A program made the position numbers and the translations under genes. The notes below the pieces were generated by a model. The model was not told the DNA's origin. It saw only the letters and a program-made list of their open reading frames with translations, and made no database searches. 64,000 nucleotides of DNA, taken from Verrucomicrobiaceae bacterium. GTDB taxonomy: Bacteria; Verrucomicrobiota; Verrucomicrobiia; Verrucomicrobiales; Verrucomicrobiaceae. Positions 17,762 to 27,867 of this stretch are shown here, one piece after another; position 1 is the first letter of the stretch; every line of letters starts with the position of its first letter. The stretch is from assembly GCA_027486585.1 (NCBI GenBank), contig JAIXOU010000081.1, positions 62,001 through 126,000 on the forward strand, written 5' to 3'.

Positions 17762-20015
17762 ATATCGCTTCCGACTCTACCTATTGACCCTCGCCATTTT
17801 GTGCGGGTTTGGGGTTCTCGTGTACCGACTATGGTGGCTTCAGATTGAGCACCACCAAGAATTCGTCAATAAAGTGCCGGAAGCTAAGCGCGAGCGCGCT
17901 CGTATCCCCGGCGTTCGTGGCGAGATTAAAGATCGCAACGGTATCGTTCTAGCCACGAATAAAGCTACCTTTGAAGTTCGCGTGAACTTGCGTGAAGTGC
18001 ATGATGAATATGCACGTCAATGCCGAATCAAGAAGGTCAATATCCCAACGGTAGGATTTGAGTTCAAGGATCGTGGCATCATCCGTCAGAAGGAAGAACC
18101 TGACATTGTCACGATGTTTAGGGAACTCATCGAAAACCGGCTGGCTGAGATGAACTTAGCAGGTGCCGATCAAGATGAGCAGGATCTACGAGTGCATTAC
18201 CGCAGCTTTGGTGGCGTCATCCCTTACGTCTACAGAGATAACCTTACCTTTTCTGAATTCAGCCGGTTTGCCGAGCATAATCTCTCTCTGCCGGGCGTGA
18301 CCGTGGCAGAGCGTGGAAGCCGCGTCTATCCCTTTGGCGCGCTTGCCTGCCATATGCTGGGTTATGTCCGTCTTCCAGATGATCAGCGAGTCTCTGCTGA
18401 AGAACGCAAGGGCTGGGACTATTACATGCCGGACGATTTTGGTGGTGCCGGCGTGGAGAAAAGCTTCGACTCCTACCTGAAAGGCCGCCCTGGAGTCCGC
18501 ACCATGCAGAAAAATGAACGTGGGCGAATCGTTGGTGAAATCAAAGGCAGCTATGAGGCACCACGCAAAGGCAACGATGTCTATCTGACCCTCGATGCAC
18601 GCATCCAATTCATCGCTGAAAAAGCGCTTCGAGATGGCAACATTGGCCGTGGCTCAGTCGTGGTCATCAATCCCCAGAGTGGCGAGGTCTTGGCCATGGC
18701 CACAGTACCCAACTACGACCCGAACCGATTTATTCCAAGCATCACCCAAAAAGACTGGGATGCGCTCAACGATAACCCCGTATTCCCCATGCTGAATCGA
18801 GCCATTCGTGGTTTCGCACCGGGATCGACTTACAAGGTACCTATTGCTCTAGCTGGCTGCGTCGCCAAAATTCAAAACAATCGCTACAACTGCAGCGGCA
18901 GTGTCACCTACGGCACCAATGCCATGCAATGCTGGATTCAACGCCAAAGTGGAGGATCACACGGATCATTGGGACTCAGCGATGCACTGATGCGCTCCTG
19001 CAACTGCTTCTTTTATCAATACGGCAATGCGGCAGGCATCGAAAACATTACGAAGGTTGGAAAAATGTTAGCCTTGGGCGAACGCACAGGCATCGAACTC
19101 GACGAAGAAGACACGGGCATCCTGCCAAACCCTGAGTGGTTAAGAGTGCACAGTCCACAAGAACGCTGGAGCTCTGGTTACACAGCCAATACGTCCATTG
19201 GCCAAGGCTCTGTTTTAGCTTCACCGTTACAAATGGCCTCTGTCACTGGTGCTGTCGCTTCAGGAAAAGCCTACAAGCCGCACCTCCTCTATAAAGTCAT
19301 GGATGGCTCAGAAACAGTGGAGCCACACAAGCCACAACTTCGCGCCGATTTGAATGAGCACTTCTCAGACAAAGAACTGGAAGTCGTGCGCAAAGGCATG
19401 TGGAAAGTCGTCAACGACGCCAGTGGCACAGCCAAAGCCGCGCGAATTCCAGGGGTTGAAGTCGCAGGAAAAACTGGAACAGCTCAGAACTGGAGAAGAG
19501 ATGATCGCGGTAATCGACTCGAAGATAACCACACCCTTTTCATCAGCTTCGCTCCGTACGTGAATGCCAAGTATGCAGTCTGTATCCTAGTGCAGGGCGG
19601 TAAGTCCGGCGGCGGCTGCGCAGCCCCTGTCGCCCACCGCGTCCTTGAGCAATCCTTAGCCTTAGACAATGGCTACAATCCAAAGATCGAAGCCCTTGCC
19701 GAAGTAACCGGCAACTTTAACAAGATCGAGTCCGTCAGCTATGCTGATTCCGGCATTCCAGCATTAGCTGCTGTTGATGAAGACGGCGACACAGGCACCG
19801 ACGCACCAGAGCGCGAGGCATCCGACGCCGCCCCGCGTGTCCGCATCGCCGCACCCAATATTCGTAAACAGTCTGACTCCAACCGTGAGACCCCGACGAG
19901 CACGCCCCGACGGGCGGGCATCTTCAGTCGTGGAGCTAGCTCTAGCGAATCACCCCAACCTTCAGGAACATCCAACGGTGGTTTTTTCCGCAGGTTATTC
20001 CGCGCGCCGCAATAG
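17751..20015 (+). CDS. mrdA: Penicillin-binding protein 2 (elongasome transpeptidase)
   Basis: The 754-residue protein starts with a short cytoplasmic tail and a transmembrane helix (FRLYLLTLAILCGFGVLVYRLWWLQI), then the class B pedestal domain (VRGEIKDRNGIVLATN). The transpeptidase domain has the nucleophile motif STYK (Ser359), SCN (Ser416-Asn418) and KTGTAQ (Lys574). It cross-links lateral-wall peptidoglycan with MreBCD. The gene overlaps mreD by 11 bp. The C-terminal ~100 residues are an unusual disordered Ser/Pro/Arg-rich cytoplasm-like tail ending GGFFRRLFRAPQ, longer than in E. coli PBP2. RodA, the usual partner, is not in the window. Confidence 0.95.
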   Translation: MVVKYRFRLYLLTLAILCGFGVLVYRLWWLQIEHHQEFVNKVPEAKRERARIPGVRGEIKDRNGIVLATNKATFEVRVNLREVHDEYARQCRIKKVNIPTVGFEFKDRGIIRQKEEPDIVTMFRELIENRLAEMNLAGADQDEQDLRVHYRSFGGVIPYVYRDNLTFSEFSRFAEHNLSLPGVTVAERGSRVYPFGALACHMLGYVRLPDDQRVSAEERKGWDYYMPDDFGGAGVEKSFDSYLKGRPGVRTMQKNERGRIVGEIKGSYEAPRKGNDVYLTLDARIQFIAEKALRDGNIGRGSVVVINPQSGEVLAMATVPNYDPNRFIPSITQKDWDALNDNPVFPMLNRAIRGFAPGSTYKVPIALAGCVAKIQNNRYNCSGSVTYGTNAMQCWIQRQSGGSHGSLGLSDALMRSCNCFFYQYGNAAGIENITKVGKMLALGERTGIELDEEDTGILPNPEWLRVHSPQERWSSGYTANTSIGQGSVLASPLQMASVTGAVASGKAYKPHLLYKVMDGSETVEPHKPQLRADLNEHFSDKELEVVRKGMWKVVNDASGTAKAARIPGVEVAGKTGTAQNWRRDDRGNRLEDNHTLFISFAPYVNAKYAVCILVQGGKSGGGCAAPVAHRVLEQSLALDNGYNPKIEALAEVTGNFNKIESVSYADSGIPALAAVDEDGDTGTDAPEREASDAAPRVRIAAPNIRKQSDSNRETPTSTPRRAGIFSRGASSSESPQPSGTSNGGFFRRLFRAPQ

Positions 20016-20052
20016 CGGCAAAACAACTTCCTAACCAAACAACTATAACTTT

Positions 20053-21645
20053 ATGGCCCTCGGCATCGTTCAAAGAATCAAAGAATTCATCACTGGCAAA
20101 AAAGATCTAAAAACCGGCACACGTCTCGTCATCAACTGCGAAAGGCTGGAAAATCGCGTGGCACTGCTCGATAACGGAGCACTCGAAGAGTATACCATCG
20201 AGCGCGTCGGCACGAGTACCATCGTCGGCTCCATTTTCAAAGGCCGCGTCAAAAACATCGAACAAGGACTCAAGGCCATGTTCATCGACGTAGGCCTAGA
20301 TAAAAATGCCTTCCTGCACTTTTGGGATGCCATTCCTGAAGCCCTATCCAATCAAGGCATGGAAGAAGTCACCCGCGGCGGTGCCCCGAAAAAGCAGAAG
20401 CGCATTAAGGCTGAAGACATCCCTAGTCTCTACCCCGTAGGTTCTGAGATTATGGTTCAGGTCACAAAAGGCCCCATCGGCAATAAAGGTCCACGAGTCA
20501 CCACGAACATCTCTCTGGCCGGCCGACTGCTCGTCCTCATGCCCCAGAATGATCAATTTGGTATCTCCCGCAAAGTCGAAGACCCCAAAGAGCGCGCGCG
20601 CCTTCGCAAGATCATCGAAAAGGTTAATCTCCCAGAAGGCATGGGCCTCATCATGCGCACCGAAGCCTCAGGCAAACGTGCCCGCCACATCATTCGTGAT
20701 CTCAGCCTGCTCATCGAACAGTGGAATGACATCGTCACCAAACGTGATGGCCATAAAGCCCCCGTCTGCTGCTTTGAAGAGCCAGAACTCATTGAGCGCA
20801 CTGTCCGTGACTTCCTCACCGAAGAGATCGACGAAGTCGCCTGCGATGACCGTGAAACCGTCGAGCGTATGCAAAAGATGGCTGCTCAAATTTCCCGCCG
20901 CGCCAAGAGCCGCATCACTTTTTATCAAGGCCAAGTCGCCCTCTTTGAACATTACGGCATTCAGAAGCAAATCGACAACGCCTTCTACCGCCAAGTTTGG
21001 CTACCCTGCGGAGGCTACATCGTGATTGATCAAACCGAAGCGCTCGTCTCCATCGACGTCAACACCGGCAGAAACAAAGGCTCCAAAGACCTCGACCGAG
21101 TCATCGTCGAGACCAATCTCGAAGCCGCTCAAGAAGTCGCACGTCAGCTCCGTCTCCGTAACATGGGTGGACTCATCGTCGTGGACTTTATCGACATGAA
21201 ACACCGCCGCGATCAGCAGGCTGTGTCTAAAGCTATGCAGGAGCACCTCAAGCGTGACAAGGCCAAAACTCAGGTCCTCCCCATCAGCCAATTTGGCCTC
21301 ATGGAAATGACTCGTCAGCGCCTCCATGAAAGCCTGAGCAGCGCCCTCTATGAGCCCTGCCCATACTGCAAAGGCAACGGCCAAGTGAAAACCACCATGA
21401 CCATGAGCGTCGAGCTTCAGCGCACCCTGAGCGCCATTCTTGGCCGTGGCAAACCGGAACAGAAGTCCCTCGTTGTTGTCGTTCATCCAGAAGTGATGCA
21501 ACGCCTTAAAACTGAAGATGGCGAACTCCTGGTCGAACTCGAACGCAAGTATGAGGCGCGCCTCACCTTCCGCAGTGATCCAAACCTGCATCGCGAAGAA
21601 ATTAAAATCACAAGCACTCAAACTGGCGAAGAAGTCCGAGCTTAG
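20053..21645 (+). CDS. rng: Ribonuclease E/G family endoribonuclease
   Basis: The 530-residue protein is RNase G sized. It has an S1 domain near residues 35-125 (GSIFKGRVKNIEQGLKAMFI, DVGLDKNAFLH), the RNase H-like/5'-sensor region (GLIMRTEASG), catalytic Asp residues in VSIDVNTGRNKG and VVDFIDM, and the zinc-link CPYCKGNG that holds the dimer. No long RNase E C-terminal scaffold is present. mreBCD followed by rng is a conserved arrangement in many bacteria. It lies 37 bp after PBP2 and is probably the last gene of the operon. It degrades or matures RNAs with 5'-monophosphate ends. Confidence 0.93.
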   Translation: MALGIVQRIKEFITGKKDLKTGTRLVINCERLENRVALLDNGALEEYTIERVGTSTIVGSIFKGRVKNIEQGLKAMFIDVGLDKNAFLHFWDAIPEALSNQGMEEVTRGGAPKKQKRIKAEDIPSLYPVGSEIMVQVTKGPIGNKGPRVTTNISLAGRLLVLMPQNDQFGISRKVEDPKERARLRKIIEKVNLPEGMGLIMRTEASGKRARHIIRDLSLLIEQWNDIVTKRDGHKAPVCCFEEPELIERTVRDFLTEEIDEVACDDRETVERMQKMAAQISRRAKSRITFYQGQVALFEHYGIQKQIDNAFYRQVWLPCGGYIVIDQTEALVSIDVNTGRNKGSKDLDRVIVETNLEAAQEVARQLRLRNMGGLIVVDFIDMKHRRDQQAVSKAMQEHLKRDKAKTQVLPISQFGLMEMTRQRLHESLSSALYEPCPYCKGNGQVKTTMTMSVELQRTLSAILGRGKPEQKSLVVVVHPEVMQRLKTEDGELLVELERKYEARLTFRSDPNLHREEIKITSTQTGEEVRA

Positions 21646-21727
21646 TTCTTTAACCAGTGTTTTTCACAGGACGATTTTCCGCCCAAATTGAACAAACACC
21701 CAGTTATCGCTTGTCCCAACTCCTGAC

Positions 21728-22369
21728 ATGAATCCCAATTCTTCACGTAATCGTCTTCTTCTCATTGCAGGCAGTCTCCTCTTAATCGTTGCGCTCTTTT
21801 TTGGTTGGCAATGGGCTGGCCAAGACAGCGCTAAACCAGCCCCCAAAAAGCCGGCACCAGCAGTCTCCAAGACTGAGCCCATCAAATCAGCCGAGGCCCC
21901 ATCACAAACGCCAACTCCAGCCATGCCAGCTGGGGGAGAAAAGCTGACAACCGTGGAAGAGGGCGACCTCATGATTGATGAGATTCTGCGGTCCAATAAG
22001 GAGATCCCTGCGATGGCGAGAGATCTCCATAATCTGGTGAAAAAGCTCAACAGCGAGGCCCAAGTCAATGCCAGCCGCCACTTAGTCAACCTGACCAGCG
22101 ACGAAGACTACGGATTAATCGCAGGCTATCTCGTCGATGCCAAAATGAATCCTGATGTCATTGAGGTTCTCTTTTCTGATCTCATGAATCGGAAGCGCGA
22201 ACTGCAGCTCCCTCTCTTTATGAACATCCTCAAAAATCCACAGCACCCCCAAAATGAGCAGGTGCGCAATGTGATGACCATTCTTGCAGGACAAGATTAT
22301 GCTCAGGACTTTGCAGCATGGGATAAATGGTCCAATGAGGAGATCAGGAAGGCCCAAACTGGCGAATAA
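21728..22369 (+). CDS. Membrane-anchored protein of unknown function
   Basis: The 213-residue product has an N-terminal transmembrane anchor (LLLIAGSLLLIVALFFGWQW), a Pro/Ala/Lys-rich linker, and a helical domain from about residue 75 (LMIDEILRSNKEIPAMARDLHNLV, HLVNLTSDEDYGLIAGYLVDAK) ending in a Trp-rich stretch (DFAAWDKWSNEE). The helices suggest HEAT-like repeats. No family was recognised. It lies 82 bp after RNase E/G and 227 bp before the FHA gene on the same strand. Its general plan (one anchor, helical tail, C-terminal W motif) recalls the 338-residue protein at 48938, though sequence identity is not evident. Confidence 0.65.
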   Translation: MNPNSSRNRLLLIAGSLLLIVALFFGWQWAGQDSAKPAPKKPAPAVSKTEPIKSAEAPSQTPTPAMPAGGEKLTTVEEGDLMIDEILRSNKEIPAMARDLHNLVKKLNSEAQVNASRHLVNLTSDEDYGLIAGYLVDAKMNPDVIEVLFSDLMNRKRELQLPLFMNILKNPQHPQNEQVRNVMTILAGQDYAQDFAAWDKWSNEEIRKAQTGE

Positions 22370-22402
22370 TCCCCGTTTACCGATCCTTGAGGCGACCAAT
22401 CG

Positions 22403-22429
22403 GCAGATTATTTTAAAATAATGATCTGC
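22403..22429 (+). terminator. AT-rich palindromic hairpin after the membrane-protein gene
   Basis: GCAGAT and ATCTGC flank a perfect 16-bp palindrome ATTATTTTAAAATAAT (22407-22422). It lies 33 bp after the stop codon. It may be a terminator or a protein-binding palindrome; a clean U-tract after the stem is missing. Confidence 0.4.
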
Positions 22430-22440
22430 AAGATTCGCGT

Positions 22441-22487
22441 GATTGAATTGAAATACCATGTATTTTTATGGTCACTATGATTCAATC
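22441..22487 (+). promoter_or_regulatory. Nested hairpin in the leader region of the FHA gene
   Basis: Outer arms GATTGAAT (22441-22448) and ATTCAATC (22480-22487) enclose inner arms ACCAT (22455-22459) and ATGGT (22468-22472). A further GATTGATTCAAT-type sequence lies downstream near 22539, repeating the outer-arm motif. It is a candidate leader structure or operator for the 22597 gene. Confidence 0.4.
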
Positions 22488-22596
22488 TTGAAAATAGACT
22501 GCTAAAGCAATCATTACGAGTGCGCAGACTTATTCAGATTGATTCAATGATCATCCAAAATTAATATTTCACCTCTCACGCTGCAGTTGCCACCAC

Positions 22597-25500
22597 ATGC
22601 CCTATCTGGCTTTTAATCTCAACGACGGAAATGAATTCGTCTTCGACATTCTCGAAGACCGTCTTTCCATAGGTCGTGATGCCAAGAATGACATCGTCAT
22701 CGACAACAGCTACATCTCTGGCTTCCACGCAGAAATGACCAAACAGGCAGATGGTGCCTACGAATTGGTCGATCTAAAATCCTCTAATGGCACCTTCGTT
22801 AATGGCCAACGAATCGAGCGATCAAAAATCAAAGGTGGAGATAAAATCCGCTTTGGTCAGTTAGACTCCCGCTTTCGTGAACGCGCCCCCAAGGGAACGG
22901 CACCTTCTGTCGAAGTAAAACCTGGAACAGGAGGCAAAGGATTAGCCCCTAAATCAGATGGGCGCAGCGGCAACACCGACTCAATCCCTGCCCGTGATGC
23001 ACCAGCTGCCGATGAAACTGGCCCCATCCAACCGACCCGTGCGCCCCTGGTTCGAAACGAGATAGGTGCAGCGACGATGGCCCCCTCAGCTGTAAGCCTG
23101 CCAATACAGCGCCCAGAAGTCATCGACCCGACGCTTAAAAAACAAGCGGACGAACTGAAAGAAGAGCTAACCAAGCTCAAACTGGAGCGTGATTTACTGC
23201 GAACAGAGAACGAAAAAGAAGCTCGGCGCCGAGATGAAATCCGTGCTTTAGAGAAGGCGCTGGAAACACGCCAAACCGAGGCCAAGGCAGCTGAGGAAAA
23301 CCTAGCAAAGCTCAAAGCTGATTTAGCCAATGCTCAGACAGAGACCGAAAAACTGGCCATCAAGCGCCGTGAAGCGGCTAATCTTGATAGCCAACTGGAA
23401 TCGAATCGGACCGAACTGAGCAAGGTACAGGCTGACATCAGCATGGCAACAAGTGGGCTCCAAGCTCTGCATCGTGATGCCGAAAAAGCTCAAAAAGATC
23501 GCCAAGAAGCTGCCGCGAAGTTCGAAGAGTTAAAGTCACAGCTTCTAGAGTCAGAAACTCGGGCCAAAGAACTGACTGCCCAAACACAAAACTTCACGGA
23601 GCTTTCTCTTCAATTCAGTCAGCTTCAAGCCAACGCAGCCAAAAGCGAGACCACACTCAAGACGCTGGAAGAACTCATCGGCACGAAAAAAGCCGAGTTA
23701 ACCAAGATTGAATCCAGTCTTACTGGCGCTCAAAAAGCCGTTCAAGCAACCCAATCTGAAGCACAAAACGGAGTCGCTGAATTATCAAAAGAAAAAGCAC
23801 AACTGGAAGAGCAAGTCAGCACCCTGCGTGCTCAGCTTAGCGATGGAGAAAAGAATCTCTCTGCGGTCAAGAACCAGCATGGCATGATCGAACTGGCCTT
23901 GACGGCTTTGCTTGCCAAACAGCAATCCGCCGAATCAACGGTTTCATCGCTAAACTCGCAGACGGAAAACACCCAGAAATCTCATCAGGTAGCCCTTGCG
24001 GAGACTCAGTCGCTCGAGCTCAAACTAGCAGAACTCAGGGCACAGATAGCCGCAGCTAAGGATGAGCAGATCAAGCTCAGCACAAATGCGAGCACTGAAA
24101 CGAAAGCCTTAGAGCAGGCACTTCAAAGCAAGAGGACAGAACTCACTCAACTCGAGACTGAGATCAAGACACTTGCGACACAAGAAGCAGCAATCCAAGC
24201 GCGAGTCGGTAACCTCTCAACGACCGAAGCTCAGCTCAGCAAAACGGGACAAGACCTGCAGAAGCTGGAATCCCAAAAAGCCGAATTGCAGTTAGCCGTC
24301 TCAGGCCTTGAAGAGACCCACTCTAAAGCCAATGCAGCGTATCTGGCACTCACCTCTCAAATTCAGAGCCGTGAAGCAGAGATTCCGAAACTGGAGACCC
24401 AGGTCACTGAACTGCAAAAGAGCGCCGAGCGTTTGACATCGATTCAGGCTTCAGTGGCCGAAACCGAAGGCGAACTCAAAGTCCTCAGCAGTAAGAAATC
24501 CGAGCTTGAAGCCTCTGTCTCTAAGCAGCAAAACGAACTCAGTGCGCTACTGCAACAAAGCAAGCTTGCCACCGGAGAACTCGAAGCAAAATCCAAGCAC
24601 CTAGACGAAGCGATCCAGACCAAAACCATGGCTCTCGAAAGCCTGGAAAAAGAGTTGTCTCAATTGCAGGCTAAGTCCGCTGATCTTACCCACAAGCTTG
24701 ATGACTTAGCAGGAACAGACGCCAAACTGGGCAACGCCAATGAAACCTTAAAAGCGGTTGAGTCCCACAAAGCCGAACTCACTACCGCAATTCAGGACAT
24801 GTCGGCTCAGCGTGATACGCTCACTCGTGACCTTTTAGCAGCGACAGAACAGGGGCGCGCTCAGCATACACTCACGCAGACTCTTAGCAGCCGCCGCGAA
24901 GTTCTCGAAAAAGAAATCCTCACCACTGAAGAGCAAAAAGACACCCTTTCGACTGAACTCGGAAAAATGCGTGAAAGCCTGCGCAGCACGGAATTGTCCT
25001 TGGAGATCAAGCAGAAGGACCTCTCCGAAGCAGACACCAAGGCCAAGCAAGCCAAAGAACAGACAGAAGAGGCAAACCGTCATCACGAACGTTTGCAATC
25101 TGAGATGGAAAAACTGCGTGAAAAACTCACCAGTGGCCAAACAGAGCTAGCAGCCATCCAAGCAGAGGCCGAGAGCAAACGTCTTGCTGCTGAAAGCTCC
25201 GCAGCCAGCCATGAGCAGCACAGTACGCGTCTCGTTGATTTACAGGCCAAAATTGGCGGGCTTGAAACCCTCTTAACCACACTCGCCGCCACACACTTAG
25301 CCAGCCAGAATGAGCTCACTGGCCTGAAAACCCAGCATCGTGAGGCCACCGATCTACTCACGACTCGTCAGCAAGACATTGCGGCATCCGAAGCGCGCCT
25401 TGCTGAATTGCGTCATCTAACGGCGACCTTTGACGCCCGCGTCATCGAGCTCTCTTCCACAGAGAAGAAACTCGGAGAAGCCAAGGCTGCTCTCATCGCC

Positions 25501-27825
25501 GCAAATCAAGAGTTTGAGAAAGCAAAGGCAGAGTCCCAACGACTCAGTGATGAGCGTTCTGATCATGAAAAACGTCTTCCGGCATTACGCGAAGAAACAG
25601 ACAGATTGCAGTCTGACCTAGCCGACAAGCTGAAAACAGTCGCCACTACAGAAGTGCGTATCACCGGACTGACACAGCAAGTGAAAGACCTGGAAACAAA
25701 GCTCGTCGAGTTAAACAACGCTCAAGCGACTCTGGAAAAAACCAAGCTTGAAGTCACTCAACTTGAAACTGAGAAAGAGACCATCAATGCCTTTGTCGCC
25801 ACTCTTCTGGCCCAACGCGAAGCACATGAAACCATCCTCCCAGGATTAAAAGCAGACGTTGAAGTGCTCAGAACAGAAGTTCGCACCCTGGCTCAGGACA
25901 AACAAACCATGGCTGCGGCTCTCGAGAAAGCCCAAGTTGACCGCCGAGCAGCCTCCGAACAGGCCGAGTCTCTGCGCATTGAAGCCGTCAATCTAGACAA
26001 GCTGCTGAACGATAAACGGAACAATCTCGAAGCTGAAACCAAGAGCAAGTTGGCCGAGGCCAACAGCGCCGAAGCCAAACTCCGCGAAGTCAACGCTAAA
26101 GTCACTGCGGCTGAAAAGCGTGCCTTGGAACTCGCTACCGTTGAAAAACAATTGGCCGCTGCCACACAAGCCTGCAAAGACAGTGAAAAGCTGCGCCAGA
26201 CCGAAGAAAAAACGGCAGCAGAACTAAAATCTCAACAAGAGATGTTACGCAAAGATCTGGCCGTTATCGAGCTAACGATCAAAGATACCCATCTTCAAAT
26301 AACAGAGCTGACCAAGAAGCTAAAATCTGAGGAGGAAAGCCACGCAGACGCCCTCAGCCGGACCGAGAAAGCCAATCAAGCCCTGCATACCGTCGAAACC
26401 AAACGCCAGGAAGCTGAAGAGGCTGCGCTCAAAGCCCGCGAAGAAGAGAAAAACCTGCGTAAAGGCATCCCTGCACTGAATACCGAAATGGCAGGTATCC
26501 AGGCCATGCTAGCGACACTTAGCCGAGAGCGCGATGAAGCCTCTCAATACGTGACACGTCTCAACGTCACCACGGACAGCTCCAACAAAAAATTAGCTGA
26601 ACTCCAACAGCAGATCTCTCAACTCGAGGAAGCTCATCGTCTGCGTGAAGAACGTCTGATTAAAGCACAAGCGGAAGTGGACGCCGAAAATGCCCGGCTT
26701 AAAGCCGTGCAGGAACAATCACGTGCAGCTGAAACCGCGCTTCAGGAGATCGAGCGTGAAGTCAAAGAAGCACGGCCAAAAGCCGAAGCTGCCCGCAATC
26801 AAGTCAGCAATCTGGAAGGTGTGCTTACGGAGCGCCTGGATCGCGTCCAAACGCTCAAACAAGAAGAGGATCGTCTCGGCAAAGAACTCGCAGCGCGCCA
26901 AGAAGCACTTCAAAAAGCCGACACGGCCTTGCTTGAAGCGCGCGAACAAATCTCAACCGAGCAGAAACGTGTGGTCGAATTCACTCATGTCGGCGATCAG
27001 GTGCTGACCCTAGGCGCAGCTCTTGCCAGCCTAACGACACGCCAAACTGAGACAACCAACTCCTTGCGCGAGGCGGCTGAGCGTGAGCTCGCCCTGCAAG
27101 TGAAGATCAATTCTCTCCAGGAAAGCTTTAACCGAGACTCGGCACGTGCTGAAGCCGCCAAGAAAGAGCGCTTGGAAATGGAAACTGCGCTTGCTGAGAT
27201 GACTGACAAATCACAGAAGCAATCCGCTAGCCTCACCGCTCTCGAATCCGAACAGCGCAAGCGCCTGGCAGAAATTGAAAAATCGTTGCATGATCAGATC
27301 ACTCAGACTGAGCGTGTGAAAAGTGAACTTTCAGGCCTGCAAGATCGGCGCGCCGAATTTGCCCAAGCAGAAGCTCAACTTCGCCACTGGCAGGAGATCG
27401 AAGCACGCCTGCGTGGCCAGCTCCTGGAGCTGGAAGAGAAACATGAAATCATGCGCCGAGGATTGCCGACAGATGAAGGGACCGTCATCATGTTTGCCAA
27501 TGACCTCATCAAGCGCATCGACCTCATTGATGCTCTGAGCGCCCGTTACAGCGGTCACAGTGGCGGTGATGTTGTCGCTCAACTCGGCACACTGCGTGCT
27601 TCCTTTGAGGATATCCTTCTTCAACATGGCGTCAGTGAGTTTGACATTGCCGCCGGAACGGAAGTGGATACGCAGTTGCGCAAGCGAATTGCCGTCGTGG
27701 ACAGCCTTCCTGGAAAAGAGAAGCCACGAGTCGTTGAAACTTGTCGATCTGGCTTTATGTATTCCCGAGAGGAAGGCCAAGAGGTCATCCTACGAAAAGT
27801 AGAGGTCCGCACCTCCAGTCAATAG
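22597..27825 (+). CDS. Giant FHA/coiled-coil protein with GrpE-like C-terminal domain
   Basis: The protein has 1742 residues and no signal peptide. Residues ~5-92 are an FHA domain with the phosphothreonine-binding set GRD, SGFHAE, SSNGTFVNG. Residues ~93-190 are a Pro/Gly/Ala linker. Residues ~190-1620 are almost continuous coiled coil rich in Glu, Lys, Leu, Ala and Gln. The last ~119 residues are globular and look like GrpE: FEDILLQHGVSEFDI, then VDTQLRKRIAVVDS, and finally a GF-x-EVILRKVEV strand pair matching the GrpE beta-wing. GrpE releases ADP from Hsp70. The gene directly downstream (42 bp) is an Hsp70, which strongly supports the call. It probably scaffolds a chaperone at phosphorylated partners. 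Confidence 0.8.
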   Translation: MPYLAFNLNDGNEFVFDILEDRLSIGRDAKNDIVIDNSYISGFHAEMTKQADGAYELVDLKSSNGTFVNGQRIERSKIKGGDKIRFGQLDSRFRERAPKGTAPSVEVKPGTGGKGLAPKSDGRSGNTDSIPARDAPAADETGPIQPTRAPLVRNEIGAATMAPSAVSLPIQRPEVIDPTLKKQADELKEELTKLKLERDLLRTENEKEARRRDEIRALEKALETRQTEAKAAEENLAKLKADLANAQTETEKLAIKRREAANLDSQLESNRTELSKVQADISMATSGLQALHRDAEKAQKDRQEAAAKFEELKSQLLESETRAKELTAQTQNFTELSLQFSQLQANAAKSETTLKTLEELIGTKKAELTKIESSLTGAQKAVQATQSEAQNGVAELSKEKAQLEEQVSTLRAQLSDGEKNLSAVKNQHGMIELALTALLAKQQSAESTVSSLNSQTENTQKSHQVALAETQSLELKLAELRAQIAAAKDEQIKLSTNASTETKALEQALQSKRTELTQLETEIKTLATQEAAIQARVGNLSTTEAQLSKTGQDLQKLESQKAELQLAVSGLEETHSKANAAYLALTSQIQSREAEIPKLETQVTELQKSAERLTSIQASVAETEGELKVLSSKKSELEASVSKQQNELSALLQQSKLATGELEAKSKHLDEAIQTKTMALESLEKELSQLQAKSADLTHKLDDLAGTDAKLGNANETLKAVESHKAELTTAIQDMSAQRDTLTRDLLAATEQGRAQHTLTQTLSSRREVLEKEILTTEEQKDTLSTELGKMRESLRSTELSLEIKQKDLSEADTKAKQAKEQTEEANRHHERLQSEMEKLREKLTSGQTELAAIQAEAESKRLAAESSAASHEQHSTRLVDLQAKIGGLETLLTTLAATHLASQNELTGLKTQHREATDLLTTRQQDIAASEARLAELRHLTATFDARVIELSSTEKKLGEAKAALIAANQEFEKAKAESQRLSDERSDHEKRLPALREETDRLQSDLADKLKTVATTEVRITGLTQQVKDLETKLVELNNAQATLEKTKLEVTQLETEKETINAFVATLLAQREAHETILPGLKADVEVLRTEVRTLAQDKQTMAAALEKAQVDRRAASEQAESLRIEAVNLDKLLNDKRNNLEAETKSKLAEANSAEAKLREVNAKVTAAEKRALELATVEKQLAAATQACKDSEKLRQTEEKTAAELKSQQEMLRKDLAVIELTIKDTHLQITELTKKLKSEEESHADALSRTEKANQALHTVETKRQEAEEAALKAREEEKNLRKGIPALNTEMAGIQAMLATLSRERDEASQYVTRLNVTTDSSNKKLAELQQQISQLEEAHRLREERLIKAQAEVDAENARLKAVQEQSRAAETALQEIEREVKEARPKAEAARNQVSNLEGVLTERLDRVQTLKQEEDRLGKELAARQEALQKADTALLEAREQISTEQKRVVEFTHVGDQVLTLGAALASLTTRQTETTNSLREAAERELALQVKINSLQESFNRDSARAEAAKKERLEMETALAEMTDKSQKQSASLTALESEQRKRLAEIEKSLHDQITQTERVKSELSGLQDRRAEFAQAEAQLRHWQEIEARLRGQLLELEEKHEIMRRGLPTDEGTVIMFANDLIKRIDLIDALSARYSGHSGGDVVAQLGTLRASFEDILLQHGVSEFDIAAGTEVDTQLRKRIAVVDSLPGKEKPRVVETCRSGFMYSREEGQEVILRKVEVRTSSQ

Positions 27826-27867
27826 TAACCGTCAATTAAAGATCTCACCCTCACTCAAACAACTTTT

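Noticed and set aside
22857-27007. Long ORFs on the opposite strand of the coiled-coil gene (e.g. 22857-23330, 25893-26177)
   Set aside because: They are Ser/Ala/Leu-rich shadows of Glu/Lys/Leu-rich coiled-coil codons, with no independent motifs.
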